Below are positions 8,638-17,327 of a stretch of 64,000 nucleotides of DNA, piece by piece (position 1 is the first letter of the stretch; the number at the start of each line of letters is the position of its first letter). The position numbers and the translations under genes are program-made. The notes under the pieces are model-generated. The model searched no databases. It saw only the letters and a list, made by a program, of their open reading frames with translations, and had not been told where the DNA came from. This DNA comes from Alistipes sp. (GTDB taxonomy: Bacteria > Bacteroidota > Bacteroidia > Bacteroidales > Rikenellaceae): assembly GCA_017410165.1 (NCBI GenBank), contig JAFQRH010000014.1, forward strand, positions 21,773 to 85,772, read 5' to 3'.

Positions 8638-9359
8638 TCGTTCCAAATACGCCACGATGCCTCTGCCTGGCGGCAGAACATCTCGTAGCCACCAACTACG
8701 AGCGCACCTTGTTTTGCACCCCGTCGTAGAAACTCGGTCTCGCGAGGGTTGTAAACAACATCGAACAACAGATGGCGGGACGAGAGGTATTGATAGGGGA
8801 TATTTGGAGAGTCCGTTACCGCCGGAAACATTCCGACCGGCGTCGTATTGACAATTAATCTGACGGACGATATTTTCGACTCGTCCAACTGCTCGTAGGT
8901 GAGATCTCCGCGCCCAATAGTGCGCGACACGGTTTGACTCTGTACACCCATCTCCCGCAACACATACGCAACAGCCGCCGATGCACCACCGCTACCGAGC
9001 ACCAATGCCTGCTCGCCACGCAACTGCTCCGCATATGGAGAGAGCGTCGCTCTTATGCCCTCGACATCGGTATTGTAGCCGTGCATTCTACCCGCAGAGT
9101 CGATGCGTACGCAATTCACAGCACCGACCGCCTTTGCCTCCTCGCTAATAGAGGCAAGGTACGGAATGATGGCTTTTTTATACGGAATCGTAACATTCAT
9201 CCCGGCAAGCGTGCCACGCAACGATTCAACATCGGCGATGTCGGCTATCTCGTACAGAGAGTACTCCGCACAAATCCCCTCCGACGCGAATTTTGCACCG
9301 AAATAGTCGGCCGAAGCCGAGTGTCCGAGCGGAGAGCCAATCAATCCGAAGTGTTTCAC
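8634..9359 (-). CDS. aroE: Shikimate dehydrogenase
   Basis: The 241-residue enzyme reduces 3-dehydroshikimate to shikimate with NADPH in aromatic amino acid synthesis. The N-terminal GLIGSPLGHSASADYF carries the shikimate-binding Ser pair, NVTIPYKKAI holds the catalytic Lys, GYNTDVEG the catalytic Asp, and VLGSGGASAAVAYVL is the NADP-binding Rossmann loop. It is some 30 residues shorter than the E. coli enzyme, which in my experience is common in Bacteroidota. It lies 6 nt after the DedA-like gene and may share its promoter, although the two have no known functional link. Its stop overlaps the convergent DUF2007 gene. Confidence 0.95.
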   Translation of the reverse strand: MKHFGLIGSPLGHSASADYFGAKFASEGICAEYSLYEIADIADVESLRGTLAGMNVTIPYKKAIIPYLASISEEAKAVGAVNCVRIDSAGRMHGYNTDVEGIRATLSPYAEQLRGEQALVLGSGGASAAVAYVLREMGVQSQTVSRTIGRGDLTYEQLDESKISSVRLIVNTTPVGMFPAVTDSPNIPYQYLSSRHLLFDVVYNPRETEFLRRGAKQGALVVGGYEMFCRQAEASWRIWND

Positions 9360-9365
9360 AAGCCG

Positions 9366-9974
9366 CTACATCAATTTGCCAACCAACCAAAACGAACCAA
9401 TAAGCAGCACAGTAAAGAGGATGGCAAGAATGTTAAAATACTTATCGATAAACGCCTTTATCGGCGCACCAAATTTCCAAATAAGCGCAGCAAACAAGAA
9501 GAATCGCAAACCGCGCGAGATAATTGATGCTACGACAAACATCGGGAAGTTGATTGCGAACAGACCACCGGTGATGGTGATGAGTTTATACGGCAGTGGG
9601 GTAAAGCCCGCTGTGAAGACGATCCAGAAATCATATTTATCATACAACACCTTTACCTCGTTAAACTGTTCGAGCGAGAAGACGTGGTCGAAGAAGAAGT
9701 TTGCCAAAGCGGTAAATTCGCCGGCAGGTGTCTGCCACGCAAGACTACCGATAGCATATCCGGCCATCGCGCCCAACACCGAACCGGCCAAGCACACCGC
9801 AGCAAAGCGGAACGACTTAGCGGTTGCACCTATGCAAAGCGCAATCAGCAACACATCGGGTGGCACCGGAAAAAACGAAGATTCAGCAAAAGCCAACACA
9901 AAAAGTGCCAACACTCCCCATTTGGATTCGCTCCACGAGAGCACCCAATCGTATAATCTTTTAACAACATTCAT
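9366..9974 (-). CDS. YqaA/DedA-like membrane protein (VTT domain)
   Basis: The 202-residue inner-membrane protein has about five hydrophobic segments and the SNARE-associated/VTT signature: the FAESSFFPVPPDVLLIAL re-entrant loop with its acidic residue and the GFTPLPYKLITITGG segment with the conserved basic and Gly residues. DedA-family proteins are linked to membrane lipid homeostasis and flippase-like activity, while the YqaA subgroup is uncharacterised. An exact minus-strand TATATTTG box at 9983-9990 lies just upstream, so it probably heads a short aroE-containing unit. Confidence 0.88.
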   Translation of the reverse strand: MNVVKRLYDWVLSWSESKWGVLALFVLAFAESSFFPVPPDVLLIALCIGATAKSFRFAAVCLAGSVLGAMAGYAIGSLAWQTPAGEFTALANFFFDHVFSLEQFNEVKVLYDKYDFWIVFTAGFTPLPYKLITITGGLFAINFPMFVVASIISRGLRFFLFAALIWKFGAPIKAFIDKYFNILAILFTVLLIGSFWLVGKLM

Positions 9975-9982
9975 AGCGACTG

Positions 9983-9990
9983 CAAATATA
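9983..9990 (-). promoter_or_regulatory. -7 promoter element of the DedA-like gene
   Basis: This is an exact TATATTTG box on the minus strand only 8 nt before the ATG, implying a very short leader. No -33 partner is clear. Confidence 0.45.
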
Positions 9991-10073
9991 AAACAAATAA
10001 AGGGAAAAACCGTGATGTCCTTCCCTTAAAAAGTGCGCCAAAGCACCTATTTTATCACCATATAATGGCGTCA

Positions 10074-10379
10074 CTATTTCGACTCCTCCTCGAAGAACTC
10101 GGGTTTGCTCTGTCGAATGAAATCAATCACCTCGCCAAGCCCCTCCGAGAACTTCACAAAATCCTCCTTATAGAGAAATATCTTATGACGGTCGTACGAC
10201 ACACCGCCGTCACCGTGAACAATCTTACGGCTCTCGGTTATGGTCAAAAAATAATCGTTGCCACGAGTGGCGCGAACATCAAAAAAATATGTGCGACGAC
10301 CTGCCTTAACTGCCTTTGAGAGAATCTGCTCGCCATATTCCTCTTTGTCGTTGCGGTGTTCTGGTTGTAATGACATCAC
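10074..10379 (-). CDS. PUR-alpha-like DUF3276 protein
   Basis: This 101-residue protein matches the DUF3276/PUR family, a small Whirly-like nucleic-acid-binding fold common in Bacteroidota. Visible features are the RRTYFFDVRATRGNDYFLTI strand pair, the SYDRHKIFLYKEDF segment, and an acidic tail (EFFEEESK). Members are thought to bind single-stranded nucleic acid, but the target here is unknown. The ATG at 10379 is followed directly by another ATG. A good promoter (TTG-N20-TATATTTG) ends at 10415. It is a single-gene unit, with hisS upstream closed off by a terminator. Confidence 0.88.
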   Translation of the reverse strand: MMSLQPEHRNDKEEYGEQILSKAVKAGRRTYFFDVRATRGNDYFLTITESRKIVHGDGGVSYDRHKIFLYKEDFVKFSEGLGEVIDFIRQSKPEFFEEESK

Positions 10380-10414
10380 GTGCTTATTTGTGCGTGTTTA
10401 GTTAAATATTTATA

Positions 10415-10445
10415 CAAATATAATCTTTTTTTTGTAATGCCACAA
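10415..10445 (-). promoter_or_regulatory. Promoter of the DUF3276 gene (TTG-N20-TATATTTG)
   Basis: On the minus strand, TTG (10445-10443) and TATATTTG (10422-10415) are separated by 20 nt including an A8 run. This is the classical Bacteroidota -33/-7 arrangement, with a leader of about 30 nt. Confidence 0.75.
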
Positions 10446-10452
10446 CATTTTG

Positions 10453-10497
10453 CAACAAAAAAGACAGACATCTTCTCATTATGCCTGTCTTTTGTTG
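10453..10497 (-). terminator. Rho-independent terminator after hisS
   Basis: A long hairpin (10481-10497 pairing with 10453-10471, one mismatch) with T-rich arms lies about 40 nt beyond the hisS stop on the minus strand. Confidence 0.8.
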
Positions 10498-10535
10498 TAT
10501 TTACAAGGGAATCAACAGAGTGATTTCACCGCTCG

Positions 10536-11882
10536 CTACTCTCCGATAGCATCTGCCACCGCGCAGATATCGACAACCGACTGCTCGCCGGTGCGCATAT
10601 TTTTAACAGTCACCTTGCCCTCGGCAAGTTCGTTGCTTCCGATGATTGCCACGTACGGAATTGCTCTACGGTTAGCGTACTCCATCTGCTTTTTCATCTT
10701 GCCCGCATCCGGATAGACCTCTGCCGAGATACCACCTTCGCGCAACGCAGCAACCGCCTTCAACGACGCAAGGCACTCCTCCTCGCCAAGATTGACAAAG
10801 AGCACCTTTGTCGAGCAGTTCAACTCGTCAGGGAACAACTCCAAGCCGGTCATAACGTCGTAGATACGGTCGGCTCCAAACGAAATACCTACGCCCGAGA
10901 CGTCCGGCATTCCAAATATACCGGTCAGATTATCGTAACGACCACCGCCACAAATCGAACCGATTGCAAAATCCTTTGCCTTCACCTCGAAAATCGCACC
11001 CGTATAGTAGTTCAAACCGCGAGCGAGCGACAAATCGAGTTCTACATCAAGTGCAATACCGAGTTTTTCGATATAGCCAAACACCGTACGCATCTCCGCT
11101 ATACCGAGCATACCTGTCTCCGACTCGGCAAGGAGAGCAGCCAATGTGTCGAGTTTCTCGGCTGTCGTACCGGCAAGTTCGAGTATCGGTTGAAGTTTGG
11201 CAACCGCCACCTCATCAATACCGCGCTCGGCGAGTTCGGTCTTCACGTTATCCAAACCAATCTTTTCGAGTTTGTCGATTGCAACCGTGATATCAATCAT
11301 CTTATCGGCGTGGCCCATCATCTCGGCAATACCGTAAAGAATCTTGCGGTTATTCATTTTCAGCGTAACTGCAATGCCGAGCCTCGAGAAGACCTTCTCT
11401 ACGATGGCAACCAACTCAACCTCGTTCAACAGTGAACGCGAGCCGATTACATCGACGTCACACTGATAAAACTCGCGATAACGTCCCTTCTGCGGACGGT
11501 CGGCACGCCATACCGGCTGAATCTGATAACGCTTGAATGGGAATGCGATATCACTCTGATGTTGAACAACGTAACGCGCAAACGGCACGGTCAAATCGTA
11601 ACGCAAACCCTTTTCGCAAATCTTCGATGCCTGCGAGAGTTCTTCCGGTTGCAATTTTGCCGCATAGTCGCCCGAATTGAGTATCTTGAAGAGCAATTTA
11701 TCGCCCTCGTCGCCATACTTACCAAGCAGGGTAGAGAGGTTCTCCATTGCCGGTGTTTCGAGCGGCGAGTAGCCATACGTGCGGAACACTCCGCCGATGG
11801 TGTCGAATATATATTGGCGACGCATCATTTCGGCTGGCGAAAAGTCGCGCGTTCCCTTTGGGATAGATGGTTTTTGTGCCAT
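10536..11882 (-). CDS. hisS: Histidyl-tRNA synthetase
   Basis: The class II synthetase (448 residues) charges tRNA-His. It starts with the typical [15 protein letters not shown] segment, has motif 2 near [19 protein letters not shown], the histidine-specific region [15 protein letters not shown], motif 3 in [15 protein letters not shown], and a C-terminal anticodon-binding domain ([11 protein letters not shown]). The ATG at 11882 is preferred; the frame stays open to 11987, but those residues overlap ettA and are not conserved in type. It lies 32 nt downstream of ettA and is probably cotranscribed. Confidence 0.97.
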   Translation of the reverse strand: MAQKPSIPKGTRDFSPAEMMRRQYIFDTIGGVFRTYGYSPLETPAMENLSTLLGKYGDEGDKLLFKILNSGDYAAKLQPEELSQASKICEKGLRYDLTVPFARYVVQHQSDIAFPFKRYQIQPVWRADRPQKGRYREFYQCDVDVIGSRSLLNEVELVAIVEKVFSRLGIAVTLKMNNRKILYGIAEMMGHADKMIDITVAIDKLEKIGLDNVKTELAERGIDEVAVAKLQPILELAGTTAEKLDTLAALLAESETGMLGIAEMRTVFGYIEKLGIALDVELDLSLARGLNYYTGAIFEVKAKDFAIGSICGGGRYDNLTGIFGMPDVSGVGISFGADRIYDVMTGLELFPDELNCSTKVLFVNLGEEECLASLKAVAALREGGISAEVYPDAGKMKKQMEYANRRAIPYVAIIGSNELAEGKVTVKNMRTGEQSVVDICAVADAIGE

Positions 11883-11914
11883 ATTTTTCTCTTTTTCCGA
11901 TTTTGATTCTACAA

Positions 11915-13594
11915 CTATTGTTCTGCGGTCAGTTTGCGATACTTGACACGCTTCGGTGTCGTATCCATTCCCTGCAACTTCTTCCAATCCTCATACTCCG
12001 AGTACGAGCCCTCGAAGAATACCACCTTCGAGTCGCCCTCGAACGAGAGGATGTGCGTAGCGATACGGTCGAGGAACCAACGGTCGTGCGAAATCACAAC
12101 GGCACAACCCGCAAAGTTCTCCAAACCCTCCTCCAATGCACGGAGTGTATTGACATCGATATCATTGGTCGGCTCGTCGAGCAAAATTACGTTGCCCTCC
12201 TCTTTGAGAGCAAGTGCCAAATGCAGGCGGTTACGCTCACCACCCGACAATACGCCACACTTCTTCTCCTGATCGGCACCCGTAAAGTTGAATCGAGCCA
12301 CATAAGCACGAGCCGGCACCTGACGATTACCGAGCGTTATAAGGTCGCTATTTTGCGAAATCACCTCATAGACGGTCTTCTCCGGATCGATTGATTTATG
12401 CTGCTGATCGACGTATGCAAGTTTCACGGTCTGACCAACCGTAAATGTTCCGCTCGTCGGCTCCTCCAAACCCATAATCATACGGAAAAGGGTAGTCTTA
12501 CCCGTTCCGTTCGGGCCGATAACGCCGACAATACCTGCAGGTGGCAATTTGAAATCGAGACCCTCATAGAGCACACGGTCGCCAAATGCCTTCGAGACGC
12601 CGTTCGCCTCGATAACAACATCGCCCAAACGCGGACCATTCGGGATATAGATTTCGAGCTTCTCCTCCTTCTGTTTTGCATCCTCGTTGAGCATCTTGTC
12701 GTAAGCCGACAGACGCGCCTTGCTCTTTGCGTGACGGCCCGCAGGCGACATATTAACCCACTCCAACTCTCGTTCGAGTGTCTTGCGGCGTTTGCTCTCC
12801 TGCTTCTCCTCCAACGCCATACGTTTGGTTTTCTGGTCGAGCCAGCCCGAGTAGTTACCCTTCCAAGGAATACCCTCACCACGGTCGAGTTCCAAAATCC
12901 AACCAGCCACATTATCAAGGAAGTAGCGGTCGTGAGTTACGGCAATCACCGTACCCTTATATTGTTGCAAGTGCTGCTCCAACCAGTCAATCGACTCGGC
13001 ATCCAAGTGGTTGGTCGGCTCGTCGAGCAACAACACATCCGGCTGCTGCAAGAGCAGACGACACAGAGCCACACGGCGACGCTCGCCACCCGACAGCACA
13101 GCCACCTTTTGGTCGGAATCCGGACAACGCAACGCATCCATTGCACGCTCCAAAACGCTATCAATTTCCCAACCATTCACCTGGTCAATCTTCTCGTAAA
13201 CCACGCCTTGACGCTCGATAAGAGCATTCATCTCATCGTCCGACATCGGCTCACAGAGTTTCATATTTATCTCTTCGTACTCTTTGAGCAGGGCTACCGT
13301 CTCGGCACAACCCTCTTCGACAATCTCCTTTACGGTCTTATTATCGTCGAGTTGCGGCTCCTGTTCGAGGTATCCGACCGTATATCCGGGCGAGAAGACC
13401 ACTTCGCCCTGATAATTCTTGTCTATGCCGGCAATAATCTTCATCAACGTCGATTTACCGGAACCGTTCAGACCGATAATACCGATTTTTGCGCCATAGA
13501 AAAACGATAGGTAGATGTTGTTAAGCACCTTCTTTTGGTTGGTAAACGTCTTCGATACGCCAACCATCGAGAATATGATTTTTTCGTCTGCCAT
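11915..13594 (-). CDS. ettA: ABC-F translation factor, EttA type
   Basis: This 559-residue soluble ABC-F protein has no membrane segments. It has two ATPase domains: Walker [10 protein letters not shown] (residues 41-49) with signature [13 protein letters not shown], and Walker [10 protein letters not shown] with signature [15 protein letters not shown]. The inter-domain linker [20 protein letters not shown] is the EttA-type PtIM, and the short arm follows domain one. EttA binds the ribosomal E site and gates entry into elongation according to ADP/ATP ratio. A minus-strand TATCTTTG box at 13631-13638 precedes it. hisS follows, giving a translation-themed pair. Confidence 0.95.
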   Translation of the reverse strand: MADEKIIFSMVGVSKTFTNQKKVLNNIYLSFFYGAKIGIIGLNGSGKSTLMKIIAGIDKNYQGEVVFSPGYTVGYLEQEPQLDDNKTVKEIVEEGCAETVALLKEYEEINMKLCEPMSDDEMNALIERQGVVYEKIDQVNGWEIDSVLERAMDALRCPDSDQKVAVLSGGERRRVALCRLLLQQPDVLLLDEPTNHLDAESIDWLEQHLQQYKGTVIAVTHDRYFLDNVAGWILELDRGEGIPWKGNYSGWLDQKTKRMALEEKQESKRRKTLERELEWVNMSPAGRHAKSKARLSAYDKMLNEDAKQKEEKLEIYIPNGPRLGDVVIEANGVSKAFGDRVLYEGLDFKLPPAGIVGVIGPNGTGKTTLFRMIMGLEEPTSGTFTVGQTVKLAYVDQQHKSIDPEKTVYEVISQNSDLITLGNRQVPARAYVARFNFTGADQEKKCGVLSGGERNRLHLALALKEEGNVILLDEPTNDIDVNTLRALEEGLENFAGCAVVISHDRWFLDRIATHILSFEGDSKVVFFEGSYSEYEDWKKLQGMDTTPKRVKYRKLTAEQ

Positions 13595-13630
13595 ATTTTG
13601 TATGTTTTATAATTTTCGCCAAATGACCTA

Positions 13631-13638
13631 CAAAGATA
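13631..13638 (-). promoter_or_regulatory. -7 promoter element of ettA-hisS
   Basis: This is an exact minus-strand TATCTTTG box, with a TTG 12 nt upstream (13653-13651) and the ettA ATG about 36 nt downstream. Confidence 0.6.
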
Positions 13639-13735
13639 TAAAAATATCGACAATTTACATAGCCCGACACAACGATTTGCAGGTTATTTGCTTGCATACA
13701 GGCGTAAAGTCAATAAAAACATTCTTCAAAAAACG

Positions 13736-14314
13736 ATGAAAAGTATCAAAGGAACTCTGACCGAGCAGAATCTGCTCAAAGCGTTTGCCGGCGAATCGCA
13801 GGCACGCAATCGCTACACATTCTTCGCAAGCGTCGCCCGCAAGGAGGGTTACGAACAGATTGCTGCCGTATTCACCGAGACGGCCGAACAAGAGAAAGAG
13901 CACGCCAAGCGTTTCTTCAAATTGATGGAGGGCGGACACGCAACCATTCACGATGCGACCTATCCGTCGGGTCGCATTGGCACGACTGCCGAGAATCTGC
14001 TCTCGGCGGCACAAGGCGAGAAAGAGGAGTGGGATACGCTCTATCCGACTTTTGCGCAAATTGCAGACGACGAGGGATTTCCGGAGATTGCCGACTGTTT
14101 TCGCAAGGTTGCAAGTGTCGAAATCGAACACGAGAGTCGCTACCTGAAACTCTTGTCGCGCCTGACCGACGGCGATTTCTTCCATCGCGACCGAGAGATA
14201 TGGTGGCAGTGTCGCAACTGCGGTTATATCTGCAAAGCGACCGATGCACCCGCCATTTGCCCGACCTGTCTGCACCCGAAGGGATATTTCGAGCCAAAAC
14301 GCGAAAATTATTAG
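13736..14314 (+). CDS. rbr: Rubrerythrin
   Basis: This 192-residue non-haem iron peroxidase is typical of anaerobes and reduces hydrogen peroxide in the cytoplasm. The N-terminal ferritin-like four-helix domain has the first di-iron Glu in FAGESQARNRY (Glu20) and the EQEKEHAKRF motif (Glu53, His56), with the second half EIEHESRY. The C-terminal rubredoxin-like knuckle shows CRNCG and CPTC pairs that bind one Fe. The ATG at 13736 fits the usual N-terminus; the frame extends to 13688 without conserved residues. It converges with the sigma-factor operon at a shared hairpin. Together with the BCP peroxiredoxin and thioredoxin it suggests an oxygen-sensitive host. Confidence 0.96.
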   Translation: MKSIKGTLTEQNLLKAFAGESQARNRYTFFASVARKEGYEQIAAVFTETAEQEKEHAKRFFKLMEGGHATIHDATYPSGRIGTTAENLLSAAQGEKEEWDTLYPTFAQIADDEGFPEIADCFRKVASVEIEHESRYLKLLSRLTDGDFFHRDREIWWQCRNCGYICKATDAPAICPTCLHPKGYFEPKRENY

Positions 14315-14336
14315 CCACGAGCGCAAACGTAAAACA

Positions 14337-14372
14337 GAGACCCGCCCGACTTCGCAAAGTCGGACGGGTCTC
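14337..14372. terminator. Bidirectional hairpin between rubrerythrin and the ECF operon
   Basis: A stem of 8+7 bp with one mismatch (14337-14352 with 14357-14372, loop CGCA) separates two convergent units. A TGTTTT run follows on the minus strand. Confidence 0.8.
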
Positions 14373-14405
14373 CTACTAAAACTTAAAAAAATCTACCTAC
14401 ATCGG

Positions 14406-14855
14406 TTATTTATTGCTGTATTGAGCAATCTTTCGCGCCTCACGAGCTATGCGATCATCCACGCGATAGAGTTTCTCAATCTGCAACGGCTCGATAATCT
14501 CGGCAAACGTCAGCAGATACTTCTGCTTTACGGATGCCGTGTTAATCGTATTCGACAAACGAGCCGCAACAACTTTCAGTGCATTTTCATTGGTTAAATT
14601 CTCCTTCTTAATGCGCGCTGCCTTATTGTCGGCAACTCGGCCAATCGCTCTGCGATACTCACGATACACCGGATCGAATGCTGCTGCTTGTTCTGCCGTA
14701 AGACCCAACTCCTCGCCAAGCATCTGCAAACGAACGACCATCAACTGCTCGGCCTTCTCTTTATGAGCCGCTTTATCCGCATCCTGCTTTGGCTGTGCCG
14801 TAAGGGTAAACGCCGAAACGGCAATGGCCATAATCATCAAAAACATCTTTTTCAT
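14406..14855 (-). CDS. Secreted helical protein (Spy/LTXXQ-like)
   Basis: This is a 149-residue exported protein. A clear signal peptide (FLMIMAIAVSAFTLTAQ) is followed by a charged, all-helical body with the segment EELGLTAEQAAAFDPVYREY, reminiscent of Spy/CpxP/LTXXQ periplasmic chaperone-like proteins whose helices begin with LT-x-x-Q. It is the third gene of an ECF sigma operon, a position in which Bacteroidota often encode such envelope-stress proteins. The ATG at 14855 starts the signal peptide directly; the frame extends to 14894. Ligand and function are unproven. Confidence 0.65.
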   Translation of the reverse strand: MKKMFLMIMAIAVSAFTLTAQPKQDADKAAHKEKAEQLMVVRLQMLGEELGLTAEQAAAFDPVYREYRRAIGRVADNKAARIKKENLTNENALKVVAARLSNTINTASVKQKYLLTFAEIIEPLQIEKLYRVDDRIAREARKIAQYSNK

Positions 14856-14898
14856 AATCTTAAAGTATTTATTTGAGTTAAAAGGTTTAAGCATCTAA

Positions 14899-15222
14899 TT
14901 ATAACTGATTTGTATCTCCTCCATACCAAACAACATCGGCTGTCATTTCGTATATTACCTCCGCCGGAGCATCGTCCATCATCGACATCAACTCGTCGTA
15001 ATACGGCGAATCCGACAGAGCGTCGCCATCGAAACGCATAAATCCGACTATCGCCACAAGCAGACATACGGCAGCCGCAGCCAACGACACCATCCAACGG
15101 TGCTCTTGGCGATGCGCCGTACGTTCGGCATCGGCTCGTCTTACAGCCGCACGGCTACGGATTTTCATCTCCTCCATAGCACCCTCCGGCAATCGATAAG
15201 GCATCTTTTTCATCTCACTCAT
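14899..15222 (-). CDS. Small single-span membrane protein, possible anti-sigma factor
   Basis: This 107-residue protein has a basic N-terminal half (about residues 1-43, with many Arg and Glu), one membrane span (WMVSLAAAAVCLLVAIVGFM) and an acidic extracytoplasmic tail. Its ATG overlaps the stop of the sigma factor gene by 4 nt (15219-15222), showing translational coupling. In this position a membrane-anchored sigma regulator is expected, but no FecR or ZAS domain can be recognised. The anti-sigma role is inferred from context alone. Confidence 0.6.
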   Translation of the reverse strand: MSEMKKMPYRLPEGAMEEMKIRSRAAVRRADAERTAHRQEHRWMVSLAAAAVCLLVAIVGFMRFDGDALSDSPYYDELMSMMDDAPAEVIYEMTADVVWYGGDTNQL

Positions 15223-15782
15223 AACTCTATTTGTGTAACCTGTTCTTTTATTCGTTTTACGGCGTAGTGATAGTTGGTTTTCAGCGTCGAAACGCTCTGC
15301 CCGGTAACTTGCGAAATCGCCTCGAAAGGCATCTCGTCGTAATAGCGCATATTAAACACCAACTTCTGCTTTATCGGCAGAGCCACTACGGCTCGTTGCA
15401 ATTTGACGGCTATCTCGTCACCGTCGGGAGCAATCTCGCTCTCGAAATCCGCGCTCAAAACATTGCGCAGCGAATCCACCGACAGAAAAATCGAGGAGCG
15501 ACGACGACGTAAAGCACGAATGCTCAAATTCGTTGCGATACGATACAGCCAAGCCGTCAAAGAGCCCTCGTTGTCGCCTCGGAATTTATCGAAAGAGGTA
15601 TATGCCGCGACAAACGTATCCTGCAAAATATCCTCCGCCTCCTCGTGCTGCACAACAATTCGACGAATGTGCCAATACAACCGCTCGCTGTACCGTTCGA
15701 TTAGCAAGTCGAACACACGCACGGCATCACCACCTCTTCGAAACATCTCGACAATACTATCGTTACGCTCTTTGTTGTACAT
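15219..15782 (-). CDS. ECF-type RNA polymerase sigma factor
   Basis: This sigma-70 family factor of about 187 residues has region 2 (YWHIRRIVVQHEEAEDILQD, then TAWLYRIATNLSI) and region 4 (LPIKQKLVFNMRYYDEMPFE with the helix-turn-helix ISQVTGQSVSTLKTNYHYA). It lacks regions 1 and 3, as ECF factors do. It is the first gene of a three-gene operon with a small membrane protein and a secreted helical protein, suggesting response to an envelope signal. Two adjacent ATG codons (15785 and 15782) can serve as the start. The regulon is unknown. Confidence 0.93.
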   Translation of the reverse strand: MYNKERNDSIVEMFRRGGDAVRVFDLLIERYSERLYWHIRRIVVQHEEAEDILQDTFVAAYTSFDKFRGDNEGSLTAWLYRIATNLSIRALRRRRSSIFLSVDSLRNVLSADFESEIAPDGDEIAVKLQRAVVALPIKQKLVFNMRYYDEMPFEAISQVTGQSVSTLKTNYHYAVKRIKEQVTQIEL

Positions 15783-15851
15783 CATTTATCCGTCGGATTC
15801 ACTTATATAGATACACTCTCCGCATAAAGGTTAAATTTGCGGATTCATTTT

Positions 15852-16919
15852 TTACATTTTTCGGAACAGTTGCTCGACGTCCGACATAAAACAGTCGTAA
15901 GCCGCGCGTTGCGAAGCATCCATACGCAACGTATCGCCCACATTTTTGGGCACAACGGCATAGTCCGAGCGACGCACCCACACAGGGATAATATTCAGGA
16001 AGTATTCAAACACATCAGGCGACGTCTCGACGGCATCAACCACAGCCACAATACCACCATCCGTATAACGCTCGCTCTGATTCGAGACGAAATTACCGAG
16101 CGAATAGACAACTACATTATCCGCTTCACACTCCGCTGTCTGCACGACGTGAGGGTGCGCTCCGATGACAACCGCAACGCCGTGTCGATTCAAAAACTCA
16201 CGAATGCGATGCTGTTCGGCGCTCGCCCTGCGCGAATACTCAACGCCCCAATGCAGGAAGCACACCCGCACATCCGCATCTGCGCAACGAGCGATATCGG
16301 CAGCCATAGCGACCGTGTCTATACGATTAACCGCTACGCCATCGGGTGTCGGTATGCCGTTTGTGGCATAGGTATAGTTCAGCAACGCAAGCCGCACGCC
16401 ACCACGCTCGACAATCAACGGAGGACAAGAGTCGGCATTCGCAGCCGTACCCGTATGAGCGATTTGATATTTGTCGAGAATATTGATTGTCGAGCGCAAA
16501 CCCGACGCACCCACATCAAGCGAATGGTTGTTGGCGGTCATCAACACATCAACGCCCGCCTCTGCCGCTGCACGCGCCAAATCGGCAGGCGAGCGAAAGA
16601 GTGGATAGCCGCTATAAGGAGGTTGCTGCGAAAGTGTTGTCTCCAAATTGGCGACCGCCAAATCGGCCTGCTCAAAGATAGGTTTTACGTATTGGAAGAG
16701 AGCCGAAAAATCGTATCCGGCTGCCCGTTGCGCGGCTCTTAATTGTGGCGAGTGGCACATAATATCGCCGGCGAATGCTATCCGCACACGACGCAATGGC
16801 GCACAGTCGGTCACTTCGGGCAACGCCTCGGCGGGCGCAACCACTCGCAACATCTCGCACCACGCGATAATCGCCGTAGCGAGTAGTAGGAATATCGATA
16901 TGGTTGCAACTCGTCGCAC
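15852..16919 (-). CDS. CapA family exported phosphoesterase (PGA_cap)
   Basis: This 355-residue protein has an N-terminal membrane anchor or signal sequence (ISIFLLLATAIIAW). The PGA_cap/metallophosphatase fold is visible as IAFAGDIMCHSPQL (metal-binding Asp), ADLAVANLETTL, MTANNHSLDVG, and GAHPHVVQ with its His pair. CapA proteins act in capsule poly-gamma-glutamate export in Bacillus, but in Bacteroidota the family is widespread and its substrate is usually unknown. It starts 3 nt after the DUF4491 gene stop and is surely cotranscribed with it. No capB or capC partner is nearby, so a polyglutamate role is unlikely. Confidence 0.88.
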   Translation of the reverse strand: MRRVATISIFLLLATAIIAWCEMLRVVAPAEALPEVTDCAPLRRVRIAFAGDIMCHSPQLRAAQRAAGYDFSALFQYVKPIFEQADLAVANLETTLSQQPPYSGYPLFRSPADLARAAAEAGVDVLMTANNHSLDVGASGLRSTINILDKYQIAHTGTAANADSCPPLIVERGGVRLALLNYTYATNGIPTPDGVAVNRIDTVAMAADIARCADADVRVCFLHWGVEYSRRASAEQHRIREFLNRHGVAVVIGAHPHVVQTAECEADNVVVYSLGNFVSNQSERYTDGGIVAVVDAVETSPDVFEYFLNIIPVWVRRSDYAVVPKNVGDTLRMDASQRAAYDCFMSDVEQLFRKM

Positions 16920-16922
16920 GCT

Positions 16923-17222
16923 TTACTCTTTATCTTTATGTGTTTCGCGTTTCGGAAACCAGCCCTTACGAACTCTCTCTCGCTGCTCGAACAACTCACC
17001 AATAGCCCAAAGCGACGATGCACCAAGCACCGCAAGCAGGGTAGAGAGAATAATATTTTCGATGAGGAGCGATGCCACGACCGAGCCGACGCCCACCAGA
17101 GCAAACACCCACCAACACTTAACACCGAAGTAGTATTCGCCCTTTATGACAAGCGGATGAAATATGCCGATAATCAGAAACGTCGCAACGCCTATAATAA
17201 TACCCGTAAAATGCAACTCCAT
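16923..17222 (-). CDS. DUF4491 family membrane protein
   Basis: This 99-residue protein has three hydrophobic segments (IIIGVATFLIIGIF, WWVFALVGVGSVVASLL, ILSTLLAVLGASSLWAIG) and a basic C-terminal tail, matching the DUF4491 family of small Bacteroidota membrane proteins. The conserved HPLVIKGEYYFG loop follows the first helix. It heads a two-gene unit with the CapA-like protein. A promoter with TTG-N19-TATATTTG lies at 17254-17283. Function unknown. Confidence 0.8.
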   Translation of the reverse strand: MELHFTGIIIGVATFLIIGIFHPLVIKGEYYFGVKCWWVFALVGVGSVVASLLIENIILSTLLAVLGASSLWAIGELFEQRERVRKGWFPKRETHKDKE

Positions 17223-17253
17223 AACAAGTTATTTGTTTTATAAATTTCTCACG

Positions 17254-17283
17254 CAAATATACAAAAAAGAGTTCGACCTGCAA
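17254..17283 (-). promoter_or_regulatory. Promoter of DUF4491-capA (TTG-N19-TATATTTG)
   Basis: On the minus strand, TTG (17283-17281) and TATATTTG (17261-17254) are 19 nt apart. The -33 element lies in the loop of the upstream gene's terminator hairpin. Confidence 0.75.
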
Positions 17284-17302
17284 AACGCATTGTCGAACTC
17301 TT
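17267..17302 (-). terminator. Terminator of the DcaP-like gene, overlapping the next promoter
   Basis: An 11-bp perfect stem (17302-17292 with 17277-17267, 14-nt loop) is followed on the minus strand by a T-rich run. It lies 25 nt past the porin stop. Confidence 0.85.
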
Positions 17303-17327
17303 CGCCACTTTTTACCACCATAAATTG

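Noticed and set aside
15852..16919. CapA-like gene as part of a poly-gamma-glutamate capsule locus
   Set aside because: No capB or capC homolog is adjacent, and the partner gene is DUF4491.
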